From: Sabellastarte sp. h YS-2021
Lineage: Eukaryota; Annelida; Polychaeta; Sabellida; Sabellidae
Length of the DNA stretch: 64,000 bases
Direction of reading: 5' to 3'
Assembly (NCBI GenBank): GCA_964017235.1
Contig: OZ024928.1
Location: forward strand, 151,738,881-151,802,880
In this document: positions 56,528-64,000 of the stretch, piece by piece
Layout of the letters: every line of letters begins with the position of its first letter
Numbering within the stretch: the first letter of the stretch is position 1
The notes under the pieces: generated by a model
What the model saw: only the letters and a program-made list of their open reading frames with translations
Database searches by the model: none
What the model was told of the DNA's origin: nothing
Program-made: the position numbers and the translations under genes

Positions 56528-57379
56528 GTCACATTATTTCCAGTTTCAATGTCAGCTACCATCATCTGTATGCTGACGCAACCCAACCCTATATCTAGCA
56601 CTTAACTCTAGCAACTTTGATGCCAGATTTGCTGAGCTACCTGAGTGTCTTCTTTGCATTCAAAAGTGAATAGATGGTGTGAAACTGTCATCAGTGATAG
56701 ACATGCCAGAGAGTCCCCTCACGTAAAAATCTCCCACCCAGTTTCTTGATAATTCTATCTCCTTTACCAATGAAGTTAAAAACTTAGGTAATATTTTTGA
56801 CTGGAAAAACTTTAGCTAGCCACATAACCAAGGTTTGTTGTGGCTGCTACTATCATCTCAAGGACCTCAGATGCAGCCGGAAATTCCTCAGTGTGGAGAC
56901 TGCAGCCCTACTTACAAACTCAATGATTAGCAGTCAAATTAAGTACTGCAACACCCTCTATGATGTGAATACATATATTGTGGCTAACTCCAAATGATTT
57001 AAAGTGCACTTTGTAGCATTGTTTTGTAGACTTGATAAAAGACATGTTACTCCCTATCAATAAGTACACTGGCTCCCCAATTCATACCACATCTTGTTAA
57101 AATACAATCTCATTAGCTAGATTTGTGAAATGCAATTTTCTCAAATTCCAAATCCAAAATGAAAAGAATAAGATAAACTACTATAAATATAATAAATATC
57201 ACTAAATTTTTAAAATTTGCTGCCACAATTGCTGCCACCATATTGTTTTGAATGGATGATTGCTCTCGTAAAAGCAGACTTCAGAAACAGCACTTCAAGT
57301 TTAGAGCTGGCATTTGTTCTCCTATTTTTGTCCACTGATGATATGAGCACAGAAGCATTTTCATTAACTGTGCACTTCT

Positions 57380-57488
57380 GGGGCCGTATTCATGAAAGGT
57401 CTTAGCCATGTCTTAGGCTAACTTTTGTACAAAAATACAGCCAACTTAAGCCTGAGACTTGGCTAAGACCTTTCGTGAATACGGCCCC
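57380..57488. mobile_element. Short foldback MITE
   Basis: The arms GGGGCCGTATTCATGAAAGG and (inverted) GGGGCCGTATTCACGAAAGG pair over nearly the whole 109 bp with one or two mismatches per arm, and the centre is TTTTGTACAAAAA. A transcript would form one long hairpin. Confidence 0.8.
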
Positions 57489-58896
57489 CGGTTTTTATAA
57501 TTGTAAAATATGCCTAGTCACTGTCGCCAATCGACACCAACAGAAATGTGCACTTCGGCAACTCTCATGAACTTGTTTAAGACTTAACTAACAAAACATC
57601 AATTAAATTCTGTTATTTTAAGGGCAGTAAATGTACAGTGGCAAGTGCTGAAATATATAATAAATTAATGAAGGGATATTTGGGAAGCAACCACATTTTG
57701 AAATATTTTGTTGTATTCAAATTATAGCATTTTAAAAAAGTTATTAAGAATACCAGTTTAATGTGTGATTAAAATGCTATGAATACTGTCCAATGCCTGA
57801 TTTGTAGCCTTGTTTTTGTAGGTTTCAGCACATATTTTGTCAGCATATGTAACTTTTTGAAGAAAAAACACTGAATTTCTCAATTTAAAATGGATAATAA
57901 TTGCTAACTTGGCAAAAGGTGGTTGTTTCATCCATTTGCAAAAAAATAGAAACCCAATAAAGTAACTTTTTGTTAAGTTAGCATTAATTGTTAAATTTTT
58001 ATTATTAAATCCAGTGTTTTTTTCCTGTCGAAAAGGCATGCATGTTAACAAAATATGTACTTAAACTCCATAAAACAAGCCTGAAAATCATGCATTGGAC
58101 AGGTATTCATATCATTTGGTGCACACATTCAATTAGCATTCATAAACAATTTTTGAATTTGCTATAATTCATATTCAAGAAAATATTTTAAAATGTGACT
58201 GTTTTTGAAGTACCCCTTCATTAATTTGTCATATATTGCAGGCCTTGTAATTCTAAAACATTCCCTACTTTTATAATTATGGAATTTATTTGATTTTTGT
58301 TATGTATATCTTAAACATGTTTGAGAGAGCTGCCGGATGTTCTCATCGGTTATAGTGTGTTTGACGACTGTGCTAGTAGGCGTATTTCACAAACATAATC
58401 CATTGAATCTAGATTCCTCGGATTAACAGATTCACTTTTGAAGTGACTAGAATCTGAATCCTGATTATGAATCTGTTGATCCGTTGATCTACCTCAAGAG
58501 GTGGGATTACCCATAATTCTTTGTAAAATAATGGCAGCAAAATGTGGCAGGAAATTATGACATTTGGGAAATTTTGGTAATATTTATATTTGTTTCTGTT
58601 ATTTTTTTTTATTTTGGATTCATGTCGAGAAAAAAAATTGCATTTTACGATTTTAGTAAATCCAAGGAATCCAAATCTGAATCTGGATTGCACAGATTGT
58701 GCAGTTTCTTATTTGTGACTTCTGAGAGATAATCGTAAACATAGCCCTAATAGGTTTCGGCAAAAGTTCAAGGACGGTGAAGGACTGCCAGGGAAGTCAG
58801 GGGGGAGAAGTTTAGTTTGACAGAACTTTTTCATGTTTATCGAGCCAGTAAATTACACATTTGAATTTGCATATAGTAAGAGTTTAATTATCAATA
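57489..58896. other. Upstream region of glycogen phosphorylase
   Basis: AT-rich. A diverged inverted pair of AATCTAGATTCC / GGAATCCAAATCTGAATC motifs spans 58400-58690 and may be an old MITE. The promoter must lie here or between 58700 and 58896, but no TATA box or initiator stands out. Confidence 0.35.
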
Positions 58897-59142
58897 ATGG
58901 CAGCTATTCCCAAAACTGACAAGGAGAAGAGAAAACAGATCAGTGTTAGAGCCATTGCTCAAGTTGAAGATGTAGTAAACATCAAGGAATCTTTCAACCG
59001 TCATCTGCATTACACCTTGGTAAAAGATAGAAACGTTGCCACACAGAGAGATTACTTTTCGGCATTAGCTCACACTGTTCGTGATCAAATTGTTGGCAGA
59101 TGGATACGGACACAACAGTATTATTATGAAAAGGATCCAAAG
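58897..59142 (+). CDS. PYG: Glycogen phosphorylase exon 1 (residues 1-82)
   Basis: This is the first coding exon of glycogen phosphorylase, the cytosolic pyridoxal-phosphate enzyme that releases glucose-1-phosphate from glycogen. The ATG sits in a good context (A at -3, G at +4). Residues 11-18 read KRKQISVR, the phosphorylase-kinase site, with Ser16 as the target. The next position is Ala where most animal enzymes have Gly. Further on, [35 protein letters not shown] and YYYEKDPK are family hallmarks, the last near the AMP-site tyrosine. The donor is CCAAAG|GTAACA, exit phase 0. The gene is divergent from CEBPZ, with ~6.2 kb between start codons. The gene symbol is used generically, since invertebrates usually have one such gene. 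Confidence 0.97.
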
Positions 59143-59325
59143 GTAACATTCAGAATTTCCTAAACAGGCCACTTCTGACTTTTGATTTTGACATGTATTC
59201 CCTGAAGGTAACAATTGTCTTCATATTTTCTTCTTTTGGACGTTCAACAATGCTACAATAGGATTCAAACAAATCAGAAAAAAGTCTGGAAGTTTTATAG
59301 TCGGCCATTTTTGTTTAATTGAATA

Positions 59326-59542
59326 GTGGTGGTGGACCAATTCACGCCCGGGTACCAATTCACGCCCACCCCTAAATTTATCCAAAACAATCACAGTTAA
59401 ACAATAAATTACAAATGTAAACGATCCATTTGATGATTATCTATGATGTGGAAAACATCTTCTCTATGAAAAATTATAAATCTTCAAGAAAATTGAGGGT
59501 GGGCCTGAATTGGTACCCGGGCGTGAACTGGTCCACCACCAC
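59326..59542. mobile_element. TA-flanked palindromic MITE, copy 3
   Basis: Starts GTGGTGGTGGACCAATTCAC and ends with its inverted partner GTGAACTGGTCCACCACCAC; TA at 59324-59325 and 59543-59544. Same family as 51650-52070. It lies in glycogen phosphorylase intron 1, 184 bases after the donor. Confidence 0.85.
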
Positions 59543-59670
59543 TATATATCGGGCCGCAGTGACCTACTGTAGTGATTTGCAAGTTTGGCATCTAATCACA
59601 GGCAGTCACGTCTGTGTGGGGGTCCACTCCCAAAAGTGGCAATGTTGTGGATCTTTCACAATATGACCGT

Positions 59671-60173
59671 TAGACCGAGTTTCTGTCCCATCACCAATTG
59701 CTATTGAAATACTGATGGACGCATTGGCGAGGGACAGTGCTCGCATGTACTTGTTTTCTGTGTAAATCTTGAAGTACATATTTCTGTTCTAGTGGCCCAT
59801 TATTCTTGTTCCTTTGAATTAGTTATAAGTGAAAAAATTATAATATAAATATATTTAGAAAACATATCAGACATTACTATAACATACATTTATGGCAGCA
59901 GAAAAGGTTGGTGAAGATAGTTTACAATTACATTTCATAAATATGTAGAAATTTATACATGGCAGCTGGATAGGCATTAAATATTAGTGAACGGCACATA
60001 TATGTACCTCAAAAAATGCAAATACATATAACTCTTTACATTTGTGCCAATATGTGTACAAATATGCCGTTCAAGATTTACACAGAAAACAGTACATGTG
60101 AGTTCTGTCCCTCGCCATTGCGTACCATCAGAAATATCAACAGTAATGCGTGATGGGACAGAAACTCGGTCTA
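59671..60173. mobile_element. Long-armed foldback with perfect 9-bp duplication
   Basis: The arms (59671-~59772 and ~60070-60173) begin TAGACCGAGTTTCTGTCCCA and are inverted copies over ~100 bp. The exact 9-mer TATGACCGT flanks it at 59662-59670 and 60174-60182. Long TIRs with 9-bp duplications fit the Mutator superfamily; the assignment is inference. No coding frame; it lies in glycogen phosphorylase intron 1. Confidence 0.85.
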
Positions 60174-60378
60174 TATGACCGTGGCTGTTGAACAGGATGT
60201 AAAACCCCAACTTTGAACTTTAATTGATAATAGTCAAGAAAGTTTTCATTTTCCCTTATGAATTGTGTAAATACATTTGAATTCTTTGATCCTCCAGCTG
60301 TGAAAGCCCAAATGATTTTCATAATTATGATACAAGAATTACATTGGGGTGTGTGCAAGCATATACCCAAATTATAAG

Positions 60379-60810
60379 ATGTGGTTACCTCGGCTCTACT
60401 TGCATTTAGAGCTGTGGCACGACCCACATAAAACTGGAGATTTGCACAAATGATTTGCCTGTTGAATTAAACCAGATAAATGGCTAAATTTATCTTTATG
60501 CAGTTGAATTCAATTGATTTTCATGTAGGGGTTACAAAATTATTATGTACAGGCCATCTTTTTTACAATAAAACAACATTTTCAATATTTGGGAAAATCT
60601 TCAAAAAAAAAATTGAAAATAGGTAAATGCCATTTGTTTTCACTCGGTTATGTTTGTAACTTGAAGGAAAATACAACAAAATAGTTGTGGAAATACTTGG
60701 GTGAATACATTTGTGGTATTTATGTTTGAAGAAAATCTCCAATTTTTTTTATGTGGGGTCATGTCATGGCTTTACACACAAGTAAAGTAGAGCTGCGGTA
60801 ACCATGTCTA
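60379..60810. mobile_element. Foldback element with perfect 12-bp duplication
   Basis: Imperfect ~70-bp inverted arms (TGGTTACCTCGGCTCTACTT / AAGTAGAGCTGCGGTAACCA) around ~290 bp, flanked by the exact 12-mer CCAAATTATAAG at 60367-60378 and 60811-60822. The arms are not flush with the duplications (ATG on one side, CATGTCTA on the other). No coding frame. Confidence 0.75.
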
Positions 60811-61316
60811 CCAAATTATAAGTTAACAGAGAGAAATGGCTTCTATTTTTGCTTTGATGACAGATTTTCTTTACGTGTGAGGATTTCATTATCCAGACAT
60901 AAATTGTGAAAAGTGCTGTGACTCTGAAAAAAAAAACACCGACAAGATTTATTACGAAAGTTAAAACATTTACCACAAGAACCCCGTAGTACCCAGTTAA
61001 ACTAGATATATTTTTCTCCAGAGAATTAAACAAAAGTTTATATATGGTCTATGTAGAGCTCTATAAATATGCATTTTAGCTTTCATGCATTTTTGTCTGT
61101 TAATAATGATTCTATAATGAATAAAGAATGTTAATTTTCACAATTACTTTATACGTTATAATGTGTAGTAACTAGTAAAATGATAAAGTCATCATGAAAA
61201 TGTCACAAAGAACAAATTTTAGACACACATATTTCAACCAACTACACTGTCTGTATTTTTGTAATTTGATAGCTATAAAAAGTTATTTTTATGCTATATA
61301 CATTTTCTATTTGTAG

Positions 61317-61418
61317 AGAGTTTACTACTTGTCATTGGAGTTTTATATGGGAAGGTCTTTGTCAAACACCATGGTTAATCTAGGAATACAGGGCAATGTT
61401 GATGAAGCCCTTTACCAG
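61317..61418 (+). CDS. PYG: Glycogen phosphorylase exon 2 (residues 83-116)
   Basis: A 102-nt exon, phase 0 at both ends, with acceptor ctatttgtag| and donor TACCAG|GTGAAT. It encodes [20 protein letters not shown] and continues to GNVDEALYQ, matching the family segment [19 protein letters not shown]...DEAxYQ. The following exon (expected to carry the EDAGLGNGGLGRLAAC motif) is not found before 64000, so the gene continues beyond the window. Confidence 0.97.
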
Positions 61419-61559
61419 GTGAATTTTATGAGGTATTTCCAATGGTAATTGTGCAAGAATAGCCATTCAACAAATCTTTCGCTCTTTCATGTCTTTTGAA
61501 AGATACAACGTTATAATTGGGTTAGAGGTATAATATTACCCCACTGCCCTTAAGGGCTG

Positions 61560-62256
61560 TCGGGGTATTTTTTTCACCCATGTTGTCCTGATGGGTGGGC
61601 AGCAGGGAAAAGTTTGTCCGGGCTGTATCTCAGAAACCATAAGGTGTAGGAAGTTGATACTTGGTAGGGACATTGGTTAGGGGTTGTAGGTGTGCATCGA
61701 CATGGTGTGACCTTGATTTGACCTTGCCACAGTGAACTTCAGTTTGAAAATCTTGTCTGGGCTATATCTTGGCAACCGTAAGGTGTAGGAAATTAATACT
61801 GGATAGGGACATTAGTTAAGTATTATATGCGTGCAGTGTTATGGTGTGACCTTGATTTTACCTTTGACCTTGCTGTAGTGACCTTGACCTATAAAATCTT
61901 GTTTGGGCTATATCTCAGAAACCATAAGGTGTAGGAAGTTGATACTTGGTAGGGACATTGGTTAGGGGTTGCAGGTGTGCAACGTCATGGTGTGACCTTG
62001 ATTTGACCTTTGATCTTACTGTAGTGACCCTGACCTTTAAAATGTTGTCCGGGCTATATCTCCGAAATCTTAAGGTGTAGGAAGTTGATACGTAGTAGGG
62101 ATATTGGTCAGGGGGTGTAGTTGTGCAATGTCATGGTTTGACCTTGGTTTGACCTTTGACCTTGTCATAGGTACCTTGACCTATAAAATCTTGTCCGGGC
62201 TATATCTTGACTGTAAAGTCCTGTCTGGGCTATATCTCCACAACTGTAAGGTGTAG
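61560..62256. repeat. Tandem ~143-bp array, left part
   Basis: Units contain GGGCTATATCTCAGAAACCA, TAAGGTGTAGGAAGTTGATA, TTGGTAGGGACATTGGTTAG and GTGTGACCTTGATTTGACCT. About five units before the Penelope-like insertion. It lies in glycogen phosphorylase intron 2. Confidence 0.9.
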
Positions 62257-62271
62257 GAAGTTAATGTTTGG

Positions 62272-63118
62272 GGGAAAGGGGAGCACCTGGGTAAGGGGTG
62301 CTATAAGAGGGCATAGCTTCATACAAACATGTTGATGCCTGCAGGGTGGAGTGTAGGGAATGCCCAAATAAAGTATAATTCCTGGCGTCTACGCCTAGTG
62401 GTAGCATTTGGGCTGGTTGAATCCCCCATCCATTGCAAGATGCAGAATTCCATATTTCTCACAGAATGATTTTTCTGTGTGAAGTGCCTTGAGACTGGGG
62501 TGGATTTTTCAGCAACGAATTTCTGAACACTGCTGTAGTGTTCATACATCCTGTTTCTGATAGGTCTTTTGGTCTCCCCTATGTATTGGAGACCACATTG
62601 ATTGCAATTTATTATGTAAATCACATTTGATAATTCACATGTTATTTTGTGTTTTGGTGGAAGTCCCTGACATTTAAATATCCTTTTGCTGCTGAAACTG
62701 GTGACTTGTTCCAGTTTCTTGAGTTTGGGGCAGTAAGTACATTTCCCTAGTCTGGTGCATACTGACACATGAGGTGGGGCTGTACCTAAAGGTTTAGGTG
62801 TGGGTGGGTAGTTAATACTACTACTGGTTAATATGTCCCTGAGATTTGGTAGTCTCCTGTATCCAACTATAGGTTTGTCTTTAAATATTTTTGTGAGTTC
62901 CTCTGTGTTTTGGATAATGTTCCAATTGTTTCTCACTAGGGCGCCAATGGGTGGATTGGTTGGGTTAAACTGGGTCACCATCACTGGTAATTCACTTTCT
63001 GAGCGTGGTACAGTGTCAAGTAATTCATCTTGGTTGAATTTACGAGCTCTGTGAGTATAGGCAAGGTTATACAGAGATAACGCCTACCTCACTGACACAC
63101 AACACTTATATTTCTATT
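62272..63118 (-). mobile_element. 5'-truncated Penelope-like element with 15-bp duplication
   Basis: An 847-bp insertion that splits a minisatellite unit. GAAGTTAATGTTTGG occurs just before it (62257-62271) and again after it (63119-63133), so target and boundaries are clear. It holds the 3' part of the element: the linker and the GIY-YIG endonuclease region in minus orientation, plus a short 3' tail. Variable duplications of this size and severe 5' truncation are usual for Penelope-like elements. Confidence 0.85.
62319..63096 (-). pseudogene. Penelope-like protein fragment with GIY-YIG endonuclease
   Basis: An open frame of ~258 codons, with no start of its own because of truncation. RARKFNQDELL and NPPIGALVRNNW form the segment after RT. 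A Cys module (CTRLGKCTYCPKL) follows, then the GIY-YIG nuclease domain: VIYIINCNQCGLQYIGETKR with the Y-x10-Y-I-G pattern, catalytic-type Arg in RNRMYEH, then PVSRHFTQKNH. A C-terminal basic RRRRQELYFIW segment precedes the stop at 62319. In the family the domain nicks target DNA for reverse transcription. RT itself is absent. Confidence 0.85.
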
Positions 63119-63133
63119 GAAGTTAATGTTTGG

Positions 63134-64000
63134 TTGGGACATTGGTAAGGGGGTGTAGATGTGCAACGTCATGGTGTAGTATGACCTTTGTCCTTGCAGT
63201 AGTGAGCTTGACCTATAAAATCTTGTCCGGGCTATATCTCAGAAACCATAAGGTGTAGGAAGTTGTTACTTGTAAGGGACATAGGTTTTGGGGTTTCGGT
63301 GTGCAGTGTCATTGTGTGACCTTGATTTGGTCTTGCCGTAGGGACCTTGACCTATAAAATGTTGTCCAAGCTGTATCTCTGAAATCATAAGGTGTACAAA
63401 GTTGATACATGGTAGGGACATTGGTTAGGGGATGTAGGTGTGCAATGTCATGGTGTGACCTTGATTTGACCTTGCCATAGTGACCTTGACCTATAAAATC
63501 CTCTCCTGGCTATATCTCGGAAACCATAAGGTGTAGGATGTTAGTTGGTAGGGACATTGTTTAAGGGGTTGTAGATGTGCAAACGTCATGGTGTGACCTT
63601 GATTTGACCATTGACCTTGCCATAGTTATGACCTATAAAATCTTATCTGGGCTATATCTTGGCAAGTGTAAGATGTAGGAAGTTGAAACTTGGTAGGGAC
63701 ATTGGTTAGGGGGTGTAGGTGTGCGACATCATAATGTGACCTTGATTTGACCTTTGACCTTGCCATAGTAATTTTGACCTATAAAATCTGCCCGGGCAGT
63801 ATCTCAGAAACTGTAAGTTATAGCAAGTTGATACTTGGTAGGGACATTGGTTAGGAGGTGTAGGTCTGCAATGTCATGGTGTGACGTTGATTTGACTTTT
63901 GATCCTGCTGAAGTGACCTTGACCTTTAAAATTTTTTCCAGGCAATATCTGTGAAGCTGTAAAGTGTAGGAAGCTGATGCTTGGTAGGGACATTGGTTAA
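63134..64000. repeat. Tandem ~143-bp array, right part
   Basis: Continuation of the array at 61560-62256: about six further units with ACCATAAGGTGTAGGA and TAGGGACATTGGTTAGG, running off the right edge. Confidence 0.9.

Larger units (their letters stand above)
53650..57130 (+). pseudogene. Decayed CR1/Jockey-type LINE (endonuclease and RT remnants)
   Basis: Plus-strand remnants appear in the expected order. Endonuclease: CGDFNIHVNTTSYDNVKFL near 53910 and HTLYLILTPDLG near 54025. Linker: FEPISEDDIHKILKSSPINS and CDLDPIPTSLVK near 54955-55055, then FPNWFK. RT: LLDLSSAFDTIDHNILFDSF near 56205, PYGVPQGSVLGPLLFTLY near 56455, YHHLYADATQPY near 56560 (LYADAT in place of the usual YADDT). C-terminal: SHITKVCCGCYYHLKDLR near 56818 and LDKRHVTPYQ. 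There are many stops and shifts, and a TIR element (55195-56074) splits it. It is inactive. It fills much of the space between the two host genes. Confidence 0.85.

Noticed and set aside
57758..58051. 97-codon minus-strand frame upstream of glycogen phosphorylase
   Set aside because: AT-rich chance frame with no recognisable motif or splice support.

Overview
This is animal nuclear DNA, most likely from a mollusc and probably a bivalve. That identification is an inference from the two host genes, from the mix of repeats, and from TIR, foldback, DIRS, LINE and Penelope-type elements packed into AT-rich introns. The species cannot be named from the sequence. There are no operons or bacterial signals, and I saw no tRNA, rRNA or CRISPR.

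Two host genes stand head to head. On the minus strand, eleven coding exons scattered from 52660 down to 1102 encode the first ~479 residues of CEBPZ (Noc1/Mak21 family, ribosome biogenesis); the rest lies beyond base 1. Every splice phase agrees through all ten junctions. On the plus strand, two exons (58897-59142 and 61317-61418) encode the start of glycogen phosphorylase, including the N-terminal phosphorylation-site motif; the gene runs off the right edge. A tentative tiny plus-strand gene (2245-2803) with an ETS-type promoter motif may be nested in a CEBPZ intron.

The introns are mostly mobile DNA. Two DIRS-type tyrosine-recombinase retrotransposons sit on the minus strand. DIRS-1 (9834-15367) is nearly intact, with gag-like, RT/RNase H and recombinase frames, inverted terminal repeats and an internal complementary region. 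DIRS-2 (17995-24364) has the same layout but is broken in RT and recombinase. Several long composite elements each carry a head-to-tail array of ~145-170 bp monomers between a short 5' motif and a 3' hairpin, which fits non-autonomous Helentron-type elements (6655-15545, 25842-28480, 31284-35245, 45231-46845, and related copies at 29440-31090 and 47740-50250). DIRS-1 lies inside the first of these.

Other elements are short and often precisely bounded: hAT-like (3042-4019, 31927-32455), pogo/Tigger-like (4198-5672), TA-flanked (32740-33219, 51650-52070, 59326-59542), a TTA-flanked element (38744-40182), a 9-bp-TSD foldback (59671-60173), a 12-bp-TSD foldback (60379-60810), a GCCTCCT foldback (24757-25561), a decayed LINE (53650-57130) with a TIR element inside it, and a 5'-truncated Penelope-like element with a GIY-YIG domain and a 15-bp TSD (62272-63118) inside a minisatellite that fills the right edge.
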